Positions 12,885 through 24,980 of a stretch of DNA of 64,000 nucleotides are shown here, one piece after another. Positions within the stretch are counted from its first letter, which is position 1, and each line of letters opens with the position of its first letter. A program made the translations under genes and the position numbers. The DNA lies in NCBI RefSeq assembly GCF_036785885.1, contig NC_092326.1:42742287-42806286 (forward strand). Direction: 5' to 3'. The DNA is from Coffea arabica. Its lineage: Eukaryota > Streptophyta > Magnoliopsida > Gentianales > Rubiaceae. The notes beneath the pieces are model-generated. The model was not told where the DNA came from and searched no databases. It worked only from the letters and a program-made list of their open reading frames with translations.

Positions 12885-15599
12885 AGGAGATAAATTCGGT
12901 TGAAATGGTATATGGTGTTAGGATGTGTGCATGACCTTATTTCTGATGTAAACAGCTTATAAATTAGCTTCAAAAGATTATAGGCTGAATTATCCCCCTA
13001 TGCTTGGGGTGCTTGTTGCCCTTTGCTCTTTGAATTTCTTTTTGTTTTCAATCAGTACTTTTCCACTATGATTGACGGTCAAAGGTTGCAGTTGTATTTC
13101 CATCCAAAACGATGATATATTGAGCATGGGAGTTCAGAAAATGGTGGAGGAAGGCTCCTGTGCAGTTTGGGTTCAAGACAAAATGGACTTGTTAGTTGCA
13201 CCTTTTTTTCTGTGGAGTTGCATATCTGTTTTCGTTCCTTTTTTTTTTCTTCCCTCCAAATCATCACCACTTCCTTCCAAATACCATCCCAGCACCTAAA
13301 AATAAACTAATAAAAGGAAAGAAAACGGATTTACGTACGAAGAGACCTCATCAATACGAAAGGCTTCTAATGTAGAATGAATGACGTTTATCTGAGTACA
13401 ACTTCCACGCAACACCAGCCTTCCAGATGCCATCCTAAAAATGGACCAAGAACGATAGATGGTGTTTATCCCAATGCAGCTGCTGCGCTTCATGCAAGTG
13501 CAAAGTGCGTGGGCTTCATATCTTCCCAGCGGCTAACAAGGAGTTTAGGAAAAAATACACTGTGGTCGAAGAGCATTAATGATTGCTTGGAAGTTGGAAG
13601 GAACCTTTGGCATGAACGTAAAACCCACAGAAACAAAAATGAGTTGGAGGATTCCACGAGCCCATAACCTTTAGCAACCAAGCTTTGGGAAAGAGTTGCG
13701 TTCGCGAGTGCTAAAGCCATCTGAATCATATAGTTCCCGCACTTATGTTCAGCAAGCTGTAACACTACTGTTGGTGACTGTTACCGGCTGTAATCTCCTC
13801 CAAAACAAGTGAAAGTGAAAGTGAAAGTGAAAGACCTGCTTGGGGGGGATTGTCAGCACCTTTGCCTGATGTAAAGTAAGTTCCATACTTGTACAGAAAT
13901 ACGGGCATGATCATTGATTCTGGTTTTGTTCCAATTAAACACGGGTAAGCTAGAATAATCCCGCAAATTTACATTTCACTAGAAAGAGTTTAGGCATATA
14001 CTACTCAAAAAAAAAAAATCAAATGAAAGGCGATTTGCGCGGTCTGCAATTAGATTAAGAAGGCCGTATCCATTCCAGTCCCAATCAGCTTGTCAATCGC
14101 GGCTCTTAATTGCCAATTTAACTGTTGGAAATAAGCAGGCAGGCATGCAGTTAGCATAGAGTAGGATATTTAATAGGAAGTGAATTTCTTAGTACAGTGA
14201 GTGGTAAAAGTTTCTAATCTTGGCTTGCAAAACGAAACATTCAAGAAGGATTGCTTCTCTCTTACTGCTTCTATGACAATTTCACTGAGGCATCCATTTG
14301 GGACCTTTCAATTAACTTCTGAAGAAATGGTTGGCCGTGAGGGTCGCTCATGACCAACCATTTAAGACAGGAGCAGACCTTCATCATTGTGTCTCTCATC
14401 TGATAATAATAGTATCCTTATTCAGTTAGCCTAATCCATTTCTCTGAAGTCAGATCCATTTCTCTGAAGTTCTGGCCTACCTTCCAAAGGATTCTAATTA
14501 AAATGCCCCAAGCAATAAATACTTCATGTGCTTTGCAAGCATGAGCACAACAAATGGGGCTTATAAATATTTGTAACATAAAAGGTAAAAATGTAACATC
14601 AATTTCTAAAAGGGCGTTCATATTAATTATGTAGAGGCATATTGTATATTTATCCCAGTTCCATCCTCTTCCTGTTCTCCAACAAACTCACTTTCCAATC
14701 AAAGTGTAAATTAAAGCCATCGAACTGTGACTCTTAAAAAAAAGGAAAAAGATATGACTAAGATGCCAAAGACTTTAACATAAGTATCAATATTTTGAAC
14801 AATATGCCAATATTCACATCTTTGCTTATGGGTTTCCTTTTTTTTTTTTTTTTTTTTCCCTGTCTAATACAAATAAATTGTAATAATAGAGTTAAAATGA
14901 GTTAATTAATTTGTGGACTTTGATATGAGCATCAACATACATCATTGCTTACCTTTTTTTTTTTCTTTTTGGCTAAGAAAAATAAATTGTTATAGTATAT
15001 GAATAGGCTTTATTTTTTCTTTTGAGTTGGGCAGTCTGAACTCTCATAATAAAACTTCAATCTTGCATAGATGTTTGCATATTCTACCATTATGTATGTG
15101 AATTGGATTTGCTAATTATGCATGAAATGATTCAATATGAAATCAGATGCATGTTTTTTTTTAAATTGAATAGATGTGAAGTCTTTGTACATGACTCTTT
15201 GCATTCTTTGTAGTGTTGTTTTTGTTAATAATGTGACACCATATTTAATTAATTCTTTATTCCTACTCACTCTTGTAAATTGAAAACTTGTTTGAAGAGA
15301 TAGTTGCAAATTCCATTTCTCGTTTTCTTTATTTTTTGGTTTTTACTTCATTTATATTTTAGTCTTTTTGGCAGGCCCCTTAAAAAAGTACAAAGGACAC
15401 CGCTATGTCTATACAAAGTGAACCTTGAGATGGATTGCAAGGTAATCAAAGGGTTTTATATTATTACTTTTAATAATTTATACTTGACGTTCTATTTTGT
15501 AACTGTTAGGATAACTTTTTTAATCCTCCCAAGTCCCACCCTTTCCTATATCTATCCCACCCTCAACCGCTAGGCGCACGATTTGAACTCGAGAAAGAC
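12881..15599. other. Intergenic, no firm gene
   Basis: It contains a (GTGAAA)4 hexamer repeat at about 13810-13834, a T-run near 14837-14857, and a stretch at 13380-13770 that is open on both strands but matches nothing I can name. No RNA gene was recognised. Confidence 0.45.
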
Positions 15600-15847
15600 T
15601 TAAGAGCCCTTATCTGGCCATTGTTGGGGTGGGAGGTCAAGGGTTCAACCCTTGCCTCCCATCAAAAAGTGCCACTTAATGTGGCTTTGCTTAAGATCCA
15701 TGTGGGTGCTGTGCACCCGTATGGTCCGATGGTGGTTTAGTTCCCGTCGGTTTCTCGTGACCTTGTTGGATCACCTCCTAGATTAGGACTAGGACTAGGA
15801 GTAGGTGTAGATGTAGATGATGACAAGTAACAAAAAAAAAAAAAAAA
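15600..15847 (+). mobile_element. SINE-like retroposon
   Basis: A box B-like GGGTTCAACCC lies near 15642-15652. It is followed by a conserved-looking body (GTGGGTGCTGTGCACCCGTA) and a repeated TAGGACTAGGACTAGGAG segment, and ends in a 16-base A tail. Only a weak 6-bp possible target duplication (AAAGAC) brackets it, and box A is not clear. The sequence just upstream (about 15560-15590) may be part of another SINE in reverse. Confidence 0.6.
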
Positions 15848-17083
15848 GACAATAAATATCATTATTGGACTAATAACCATCATTATTTATCATGTCATAA
15901 TTTAAATTTAATGTTACATTTCTTTAACTGTTACCACAATTTTGGTGAAAATCAATCATGTTGTTCGATTCCAAGACCCTACAGCTTTCTGACCTGAAGA
16001 TGGTTTGGGATCTCCATCTACCGGAAAAACTACCAACACTAAGATTTAGGCAAGGTAAACTGCCCAGTAATTAATGGTGCGAGTGTTAGCCGGAATCTGC
16101 CACTGGTTGTTTATTGGCTGATTCATGAGGGAAAAAAAAAAATTGAATCTCCTCTGCTAGCTAGTATGTGTTGGGATCGGCTTAAATCCTCCATGATGGG
16201 CGATGAAGATTTTCCTATATTTAATCAAAGCAAACACCTTGTATCCGATGCCAAACATCCTAGCCATTGTGCACGGTTACCTAGAATCTGGCACATGTAA
16301 AAAGTACGATGAAAATGTTTTTCTAATCTCTGCTCTTCCAACATTTAACATCCCTAGCCTAAACAAGATTGCTCGAATTGATTATTAAAAAAAAGGGACA
16401 AACTGTTATCAAGAAAGGATAAAACCAAATAGTAATTGTTATGTATTAATTATGACTTGTAGATCTTTTTTCATTTCGTCATTTGTGCACTGCTGGTTAA
16501 GCACTCAAATTTAGAACAAGAAGGCACAAATCTATACTGTATAGCAGGCAGGGTCCCTTGGTTTAAGTCTTGTGGACAATGTTAAAATCTAGTAATGAAA
16601 ATGTCTGGAGAAGCCAAAAGAAAATTTCACAAGCTCGTTTTTACAAGTTGGATCCCCAGTGGCCACAAGACTTTGCACTGTCACTACTTAATTCTACCGT
16701 AGCATCTTCTCTTGAAATTAATTAGGAAGACGGGGGTTTGACTAACCATCACTTCTCTCTTTGCTTGCCCCAGAGGTTCTAACATACAACAACACCATCA
16801 CTAAAATGAACAATCTGAATAGACTGTTGGCAAGGGAGAGGGCAACAGCAGATGAATTAACAAAACTTGGAAATATTACAGTCCAGAAAAGAAAAGTCCC
16901 TGTGTCATATATCCTATGTCATCGTTCTGCATGCCATGTAACTCAGAAACGCAAAAAAACAGTTACATAAATGTACAAGCATCGAATTCAACCAAACAAA
17001 TCTCTGATTTTGAGGTTTGATTGCAGAAAGTAACCAAGTATGAGCAAAATGGAGGCACATCCCGAAGTTTATTGTGTGAGTTG
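15848..17083. other. Intergenic; 3' flank of the minus-strand Arg-rich gene
   Basis: No gene supported. The part nearest 17083 is probably the 3'UTR of the gene on the minus strand. An open frame near 16761-16970 lacks a recognisable domain. Confidence 0.4.
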
Positions 17084-18351
17084 TCAATATGACAGGACTC
17101 CTTTGATATCCAAGAAGGATGCCTCATCAGTGATTACATCAGTTTTTGCTGAGACAAGTCTAAGCTAAAAGTTGCATGCACGGTAATTTTAAAATCTAAT
17201 ATTCCCTTTAGATGGAATCCTTTGAATAATGCCCATTCCAAAATGTAATAATACCTGCTGTCATCTCATCAATCTCCATTTCTATGACATTGTCTTGTCC
17301 TGGGAAGAAATTTCAATACAGTGAGTGAGTCAGCAAAAATATTGCAAAAAAGTTTTGGGAAATTGTGTCAGTGCAACAGAAAATCTATTTAACAACAATA
17401 CCTTGCGGTCTGCATAAAATTAGTTTTGCTGAAGAGTTTTTCCCACATTGGAATGTAGAGCTCGTGCAAGATGTTTAACATGAATCAACCGTATCTTTCT
17501 TCCAGTAACGCCTGGACGACAAACATAAACTAGTCCATAAACCGTGAAAAACACGTTCAGGCCTTGATCTTTGTACATTAAACTATACTTATCCTGACAT
17601 GGAATGGCAGGTCAAAAAAATGCTAAAAAAGTTTGATTCTGCACTTACAATGTGGATTTACTATTTCCTCGTTTATCACAGCTGCTCCAATTTGTCGACT
17701 GTCTCCGTCTGTACCGGTTTTATCTACAGGAGAATTCAGTCTTCGCGCGAGTTGTTTTATTCGGTTGAAGCGCAGAATTCTTGGATACTTGTGTGATTCA
17801 TGTAGAGTTGTTTCGCCTATTGGATTCACAAGCAAGTAGCATAACTATGTGATGCGCCAATACAGAAAGATACAGAGAATAAACATTTATCATATGCCGA
17901 TATACTACTAACAGTCTGCTTTTTACCCCTTTAACTTGTCATACATGTATGTTTAGACGCAATAAGTAACAGAACATTTACCATCAAACTTGATGACAGA
18001 AGCATGCTTTTCATATGCTCCACCAAATCCATCTTCAAATGTTCCACAATTAGATTGGACAGTAAATTCTGGAAGGGAAACCAGGGCAAGATTATCATTT
18101 TGCACGTCCGATTCAACTTCACTACTCGCATTGCTCAAGTTAACATGTGTTTGCTGAAAGCCCAATTGAGCGTTGGCTGCTCTTTGTCTTCGCAACTGAT
18201 AGTTTCTACGCCGTCTAGCCAAGTGTCTCTCCCTCTCTTCAAGACTCATAGACTGCCTCCTTTGTCTGTCTCGCATTCGGCGACGTTCCCTCTCTCGTTC
18301 TTTTTGTCTAGCACGCCAGTCTGCATACTCTTGTGACTCGTCAGTCGCCAT
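17084..18351 (-). CDS. Uncharacterised Arg-rich plant protein with repeated K-R-L-A-R motifs
   Basis: A spliced minus-strand gene. Exon 1, 18351-17982 (an upstream in-frame ATG exists at 18387); exon 2, 17816-17649; exon 3, 17511-17402; probable exon 4, 17299-17255; exon 5, 17148-17084. All borders are GT-AG with consistent phases, except that exon 3 reaches a stop at 17422-17420. Exon 1 encodes a very basic segment (RARQKERERERRRMRDRQRR, then HLARRRRNYQLRRQR) that looks like a nuclear localisation or nucleic-acid-binding region. Exons 2 and 3 carry similar motifs, LRFNRIKQLARRLNS and IRLIHVKHLARALHS. Exons 4 and 5 are open together and end in a stop, but join only if one base is missing from exon 3. 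As written the product is about 209 residues; if exon 3 has lost a base it would be about 252. Function unknown; the resemblance to unnamed conserved plant proteins is my recollection. Confidence 0.75.
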
Positions 18352-20042
18352 TAATTTGAACGGCTTCTTGAAGGTCAACTCATCCAAAAGTTCACCTTAA
18401 CGTTCTTACAATATCCTGCAACTATCCCTCCATCAGCTCATCACGTTTTTGATAATCTGCAAGTATAAACTTACTGCTTTCGGTAGCAAATATTGTAGAT
18501 GAGGTTTCCCAATTCTATAATGTTTGTAATGCTCCATACAAAAAGATATCATAATCTGTCATGAAATATTCAAGACGGTCAGGCCTCACCTGCAAAACTA
18601 AAAGGAACTTTTCTGTTCCCTCAGAGCTTTAAAGGCATTGTGCGGAATAATACTGAAAAAATACAATAGTTCAATATACGAAATAATTTGGACAAGAATA
18701 TCAATTTTTCTTGAATTTGATGTATCAGGCTGATCTGTAGAAAAGAACAAAAAACAGCCCGACTGACATTGGCGAGTAGAAACGCACACTCAGGCACTAT
18801 TTTTAGTCCTGCACTATCATCCACGCCCACTCATAAACAACACACACAGTCACACAATCTTTTGCCTGAAAAAAAAAAAACCCCCTTTAAAAAAAAATTG
18901 CTTTTCAGGGTAGGAAGAATACACTGGCACATGTATATCTACTTGAATTTCATTACACACCATATGTATAGCTTTGCACCAATTTTCAGCCTTATTCCTT
19001 GGAAGCTATAATTACAATTGAAACAACTTATACAAAGAATCACATTGGTAAAATCAGAAAACAGGCAAAAGCCAGAGAAAACCAAAAGTTCATCTTCATT
19101 TTCGAGCCAGAAAATTTCATGAATTTTGGGGGAAAAGCCATATCAGCTTTGCTGGCGGCCCTCAAATATATAAACAGATATGCCAAACCCGCGCGTGGAT
19201 ACTAGACTAGATATGCAGGTTAGGCCGCGACATTTTACTGAATATGGATAACCTTCATTAGCCATCTTCTAAAATTTGGAAGATATGAATTAAAAAAAAA
19301 AAAGAAAAACAAGAAGAAAAAGGCAAAAATGAATAAACGCGCCAATGTGTGACATACCTAATAGAGGGTTGGTACGAGGTTTCACAGGGAGACAAATCAG
19401 CGAGCGGTGTCAGACTGGAATGAAATGATGCTGATGGCTGATATGACTATCCTAAGTATGGTTTTTTCTTGGAACGGACCCTTCACCTTGACCTTGGGGG
19501 CATTATTAATCTCTGGTGGCAGAGAAGCCAGAATGTCAGATTGATCCAGTGACGCAACTGTCCCGGTGCTGCCCCAAGCTCAATTTTCTAATTGGCCACG
19601 CTGCTCGTATTTGGGAAAAGGGGGTTCATTTGAACAAACAGACCATTAGTTCTTGTTTGGCACCTCGCACTATCATGGAGCAAATTCGAGGGGATTTACC
19701 AAATATGGTATCTTATTAATTCATGTCATCATTTCTGTCGTTTTTCTTGGGACTCGGAAGCAATTTAGCCGTCTGGTTTCAGGGAAGGTCAAACAGAATA
19801 AGCGCAGGTGACACCGGTGCTCTTTTTGACTTAAAATGGTTCATCATATTTCCTCCATTTCGTGCCATAAAATTTAATGGAATCCCCAAAGATGAATTTT
19901 TTCATGTTCCGTCCTAAATAAATTTTATGTCCCCGGATGGCGTGGCAGTGGCAACTGACAAAACTCATAAAACTTGTCTATGATTGAAATTTTTGTTTTT
20001 AAGGAAAAAAATTTGATAATTGGAAACGTTTTCATGATATTC

Positions 20043-20190
20043 CCATTTGGGTTGCTATCTTTTGAAATTTTTGAAGAAAAATGTATTATAGCAATTTGAT
20101 ATATATTAGATAAAAAAATGATTGAAAAATGTGTTCATAGAAAATGTGAAAAATCCTTTTCTAAAAAACTACAATCCAAACAACCCCTGT
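20043..20190. repeat. Probable MITE
   Basis: An AT-rich segment with loosely inverted ends: TTTGGGTTGCTATCTTTTGAAA on the left, and the complement of TTTCTAAAAAACTACAATCC on the right. The ends resemble those of the element at 46196-46368. No target duplication was confirmed. Confidence 0.45.
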
Positions 20191-20287
20191 GAACGTGAAT
20201 ATGAGTTTGTATTAGACTTAGATTCAAACTTCTATTTCAATATCAGAATAACTCCTGAGATTCAGGTATTGAAGAAGCAAATCTTGG

Positions 20288-20313
20288 GCCCGGGCGGGGA
20301 GGGGGGGGGGGGA
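20288..20313 (+). other. G-rich run, possible G-quadruplex
   Basis: GGGCCCGGGCGGGGA followed by twelve G residues, isolated in AT-rich DNA between two minus-strand genes. Homopolymers of this length are also error-prone in assembly. Confidence 0.6.
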
Positions 20314-20774
20314 AGTGATTGGATTTTCTCATACATGAGAGACTTTTTCAAAATCCATGGCAACATGTGACGAACAAGATAAAATTGGGCCTAATCCTCG
20401 GTAATTCACAAACTGCCAAAGTCTGCAAAAAGGGGAAAAAAAAGAAGAAAAGAAATGGCTAACAGAGATTATGCCTGGTCAAACAACCTAACTATTAGGA
20501 CTAACGCACGCCCGAAGCAGGTAAAAGAAACACTAACGTCTCTTCCTTTACCAAGAAGTGCAGGTTCTGAGCTCACAATTTCAAGTTTTAATCCCTATGC
20601 TGGCTAGTTTACATGTACAAAGTAGTCGTCGACTCTCAAGAGGAAGGTCCTAAAGAAATATAGCTAGTCTTAGCTAGAGAATAAGTACAAGTGACAGCAA
20701 CAATGGCAGTACAAAGTGGCACGAATTGATAGGCAAAATTTTTATACATTTCACGCAGCAATTGCTGGTGAGAT

Positions 20775-22409
20775 CTATCTCCAAGCGGAACAAGTTGCGA
20801 GGGCTCTGTTCTTCCATCCAAGATAGAGTGCACCATCCCTGTCAACAAGCCTGTAATTGGGGCTGTACTCCTTCAACATGTCCCTGATGGCATTGCCTAC
20901 TGAGAAACTCAAAGGGCAAGGCACAAATCCCGCCATCGTAAGTCTCAACCTCCACTTACCAAAAAGTTCGTGCCTTTCTACCCGGTCAGCTCCTTCACAT
21001 GCTACAATGTTGACAATGTCCCTTGCAATGCAATGCTCCTCCGCGCTTATCCGCTGTTTATCATTCCTCGGTCGGGTAGCATCTATCGACTCAAACATAG
21101 CTGTGTAGTACTCCAGCGTTTCACAGAACCGAGGATAGAATGGGGCTGTATTCGTGTTTGACTCCTGCTCAACAAGAGTGACTACCTTGGGTGACAAGCT
21201 CTTTATTAGTCTCAGTAAGCGGTCTCGATGATTCATTGTGTTTACGCTCTCGTCAGGCATGTGGTGCAGCATGTAAGGAAAATTAACAGCCAGAGCTTCT
21301 CCATGTCGAACCTTAAGATTTTCCAGCTCTACCTCACATCCTGAGATAGCCGCACCATGGAATTCAAATGGCACCCCACAAGATGCCGCAACGTTGGCTA
21401 ACCTCTGACCCACAACATCAAGTCCTCCGCCTCGGGCATGAACAGACTGGGAGTCATCAACACCTGTCACACGAATGTATGGAGGTCCACCAGGACGATG
21501 TGCAAGCGCCTGAATAAACGAAACCCACTGGCTTCCCTGAGCAAGACAAAAATCAATGACGTGTATTCTGTTTTCATGTTCCATAGCTTCACCAATCACA
21601 ACATTGGCAGACATGTAGGCAAACTTGAAGTATGGGCAGATTTGATAGAGAAAATGCATATATGACATTAATTCTGGACCTGTTGGTTCTTTGCATTTCA
21701 GTTTTTTGTATATTATGCTTCCTGAGGACAACAACCGTGCTCTAAGCCCTTCCATCATATATGCACTTAATCGCTGAATAGGATCCCCAGAGATTGAAAC
21801 CCTCTGTTCTAACTCATTCATCAAACCTTGTGCAGTGGAAATCTCAGCATTTGATACTGCTTCAGCACAGGCAAGAAGTAATTGTTTCAAGTCCATGGTA
21901 TGGGCCATTTGCACCACTCGGTTCCCCCTTGTTGAGAAAACAGGTTGACCCACTACATTGTTGACGGAGCAAGAGCTGCTGTCATCAATTTCAGACTCTT
22001 CCATTAATTTGATCTCCAACTCTCTCAGCACATTCCTCAATTCATTGCTATCATCAACACCAGAGGACCCACTTAATGGTGAACCATAAGTATTATCAGA
22101 AGAGTGATGGACATCTGACATATAGGACTGCGAACATTGTGGTGAGAAAGGACTTCTATTAGATGAGATGCTCACAGTAGAAGGTGAATCGCTGTTAACA
22201 TAATCAGTCATTGGTAAGGATTCCAAGGTGGCAAATTGTTCGTTGCAAGCTTGAAATGACACCTGGGCCCCTTGGCTGCTATTATCAGCACAGACATTGC
22301 TGTTCAATACCTGGAAAGGGGACAAGTTATATGACTCGATCTGCTGAAAGGGTTGATGGTACAACATGTGGATGGCTTCTGAAGTCTGAGAAGCCTGTGA
22401 TGCTTGCAT
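20775..22409 (-). CDS. GRAS transcription regulator, PAT1 subfamily (SCL21/SCL5/CIGR-like)
   Basis: A single coding exon of 544 residues. The N-terminal ~165 residues are Ser/Gln-rich and disordered-looking. The GRAS domain then runs to the C-terminus: leucine heptad region 1 from about 172 (MDLKQLLLACAEAVSNAEIS), VHIID-type motif IHVID at 282-286, PFYRE-type PFYPRF at 423-428, and a SAW region with W486, W532 and the terminal SAWR. The conserved ARGGGLDVVG and NFPYMLHHMPDESV blocks match PAT1-clade proteins, which act in light, gibberellin and stress signalling as nuclear regulators. One small oddity is Cys in DFCLAQG where relatives usually have Gln. Translation starts directly after a splice acceptor (CTCTCAG|ATG), so the leader lies in upstream exons. 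Subfamily is firm; the exact orthologue is not. Confidence 0.96.
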   Translation of the reverse strand: MQASQASQTSEAIHMLYHQPFQQIESYNLSPFQVLNSNVCADNSSQGAQVSFQACNEQFATLESLPMTDYVNSDSPSTVSISSNRSPFSPQCSQSYMSDVHHSSDNTYGSPLSGSSGVDDSNELRNVLRELEIKLMEESEIDDSSSCSVNNVVGQPVFSTRGNRVVQMAHTMDLKQLLLACAEAVSNAEISTAQGLMNELEQRVSISGDPIQRLSAYMMEGLRARLLSSGSIIYKKLKCKEPTGPELMSYMHFLYQICPYFKFAYMSANVVIGEAMEHENRIHVIDFCLAQGSQWVSFIQALAHRPGGPPYIRVTGVDDSQSVHARGGGLDVVGQRLANVAASCGVPFEFHGAAISGCEVELENLKVRHGEALAVNFPYMLHHMPDESVNTMNHRDRLLRLIKSLSPKVVTLVEQESNTNTAPFYPRFCETLEYYTAMFESIDATRPRNDKQRISAEEHCIARDIVNIVACEGADRVERHELFGKWRLRLTMAGFVPCPLSFSVGNAIRDMLKEYSPNYRLVDRDGALYLGWKNRALATCSAWR

Positions 22410-24980
22410 CTGAGAGTAAGTGAATGAATTGGCTCAGCTATGACAAGTCAGGGTAGGGTAATCACAGGCAAAGGTAACCTATTGAAAAAGAAAAGCGACC
22501 AATTTGTCAAACAACTTGCTCAACAAAAGTCACAATCAAGACTTGGCAAGCAAAGTAAACAGCAAGCTATTAAATCTTAGTAAATATAAGATGCAACATA
22601 TGATGCAAATAACAAATCAAATGTTCCCTCCAGTCTCCTGAATAACCTCATCTGTCATTCTAACTCAGCATTCGTTTCATCCTAACCACAGGAAAGGGAA
22701 TACATATGTCTCTCTTACAAGGAGATAAAATGTCTGCTGGGATAATCCACCTTCAGCTTGCAAGAAACAACAGTAAGAACTTCAGCCTCATAAGGCTCAT
22801 AACTCTCATAGAAAGTATTTCCACAATAAACTGAAAGCTAATAAGACCACTTAGCATAAGCCCCATAAAGCGCAGACAATACTGTAACCAGTTTTACCAA
22901 CCTGTTTTTTTGGTTTTAAACAAGGACTTGTTCCTTTATCAGATTTGACTTTTCTACCATTTGAAGATGAAAATATAAATGCAAGGTACATTACAAATGC
23001 CCCTTGTCTAATCATCTGAAGAAACAAAAGAGGGCCTTTTTGTTTATCTGCGGTGACATTTGCGGCTGTTCTGCTATATCAGAGAAAGAGATGAAAGGAC
23101 AAATAAAGAGTTTGACAATCCAGCTGATACTACCATGCCCATTAGAGATGTCTTATGATTGCCGCTCTTGCAGGTAACATGAATTTCCCATTATCTTCTC
23201 AAAGGCACACCATAAGATAACAAGTTTAAAGGGGAACATACAATTCACCCAACTCCAACTAAGCTCAGACTCCTAAAGAAATTCAATTTGAAAAAATGCT
23301 TCTAGCTCAACCTTAACTTCGAAAGGTGAAGTAGTCAAGCCTCTGATTCTGGAATCTTTCCACTATGCACCTTATTAGGCAACCCGATATGTTTGATGTA
23401 GAAGCATCACATCCCAAAGTGGAATATGTGGTTGACTTATCTACTGGCGCAAGAAATATAGGATTCTATGACAAACGACCAAACAAGGATAATTACTACT
23501 TCAAATTTGAGAAACAATTCCCTATAACAAGAGTAGCATTACCACCAAACCGAGATAAAAATCACTCTTAGGACATCTTGAAAAATTTTTGTGAACTATC
23601 AAACTAAGATACGCAGAACTGATCACAGGCTCTGAAGCAGGGGAAATTCAAATAGTATTTGACAAGCTCATTAAACTTGAGATCATTGAATATGTTAGCA
23701 ATAAGGTCAAAGAACTAGAAATCCGCAAACAGCCAGCAATTGAGTGGCTCGGAGTTCAATCATTCTAGATGCCTTATAATTTCTCTTTGCCATTAGAAAT
23801 TCCCAAGGCCTTCTTTATTAAGATGCTTTGATGAAAATGAGTAGGAATCTTCCAAAAAAGTAGGCATATGACGTCCAAAAGTTCTCCTTTCACCTTTTCC
23901 TCAAAAAGCTGAGACTCCTCACCAACCAACCGATTTCCATTCCATCCTGTTAACCTTCCAGTCAGCCCTCAATAATCCTAATTTGGATTACTACCGATCT
24001 AACCACAAAAGAATAGTATTTTCCAGGAAGTAATAAGAAAAAGGAAACAAGTAATCCATTTTGATAGTAAAAATAACATACAAGCGGAAAATTGGAAACC
24101 AAAAATTCATGAAAGGAAAATAAAGTACCTTTAGGACATGCAATTAACCAATTTACAGAGAAGAAACCCCGCAAGAACCAACAACCCTTTCGCTTTGTAC
24201 TCTTCGGAGCATTCTAAGATAGAAATCAAGACCAAACCTGTGAGAAATCCCATAAATTCAGTCCGAATTCAAAAGTTGGAAGAAGATAATTTTGACATAA
24301 AAGAAATGAGAAAAAGATTCAGGAACGAAAGCAAGGAAGGAAATAGGGCAAGATGGATCCAAAGTCAAACACAGAACTCTATTTTACCAGCAAAAAATCA
24401 GAGGCCGTGCTTGGTAATAACAAGAAGGAGAAGAATTTTATAGCCTTTATAGAAACAAAATGAAGAACCAAGACTTCACAGTGGTTAGGTCTTCATTCAC
24501 TGACTAATACGAGCAAGTAGAAAAGACAAATCAACAGAAGCAAACAAAACCCAAAACCAAAAACACCAAAAAAAGAAGGAAAAAAATCCACATCTTTAGA
24601 CTGAATTTCCTGAGATCAATCATCAACCCAGATAACGAATAAGACTAATGCTTAAGCTCTCAATAAAGTCAAACGCATGCAAAGAATAAGCAAAAGGATC
24701 CCTTTTGGATATGATATGATGCAAGAAGGAGCAATCACAAATGAAAGAAACCATTCTGTACCTTTGAGAGGCTTCAAGTTGTACGGGTCTTGTGATATGT
24801 ATCTAAGATTGATGAAAGGCCAATGGTTTACGCTTCTGTTTTCCTTTTGGCCTTTTATTTTTGTGGGGGTTGTTTGTTTCAAGAAGCAATCGAAAGAGAG
24901 CGACCCCTTGACGTTGGACTTCGATGCAGCTAGAAGAAAGAAACAAAGAATCAGGGAGGTGTTGATGCAGTATACATGAC
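22410..24980 (-). other. 5'UTR intron(s) and leader of the GRAS gene
   Basis: An acceptor (CTCTCAG) abuts the ATG at 22409. A likely donor, CTCAAAG|GTACAG on the minus strand at about 24763, would make one long intron of about 2.35 kb, though further leader exons are possible. The region holds a decayed coding-like stretch at 23365-23769, described separately. Structure inferred from splice signals only. Confidence 0.6.
23365..23769 (+). pseudogene. Decayed coding-like segment of unknown origin
   Basis: Two open stretches in different frames read like protein: 23365-23571 (with VEASHPKVEYVVDLSTG and FEKQFPITRVALPP), then about 23576-23769 (with IKLRYAELITGSEAGEIQI and EIRKQPAIEWLGVQSF), separated by a frame change and an early stop. 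The amino-acid composition is not that of random AT-rich DNA. It lies in the GRAS leader intron on the opposite strand. It may be a relic of a retroelement or an integrated pararetrovirus-like sequence, but I cannot identify it. Confidence 0.4.

Larger units (their letters stand above)
18388..20530. other. Intergenic between two minus-strand genes
   Basis: The proximal part is presumably the promoter and leader of the Arg-rich gene; the distal end is the 3'UTR of the GRAS gene. It contains a MITE-like segment (20043-20190) and a G-rich run (20288-20313), listed separately. No additional gene seen. Confidence 0.45.

Noticed and set aside
13490-13765. Possible PPR- or Pumilio-like minus-strand fragment (AEHKCGNYMIQMALA)
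   Set aside because: Only one short resemblance, the rest does not follow either repeat consensus.
24138-24443. 101-residue Lys/Arg-rich frame upstream of the GRAS gene
   Set aside because: Lies in the leader intron, no domain, composition follows A-rich sequence.
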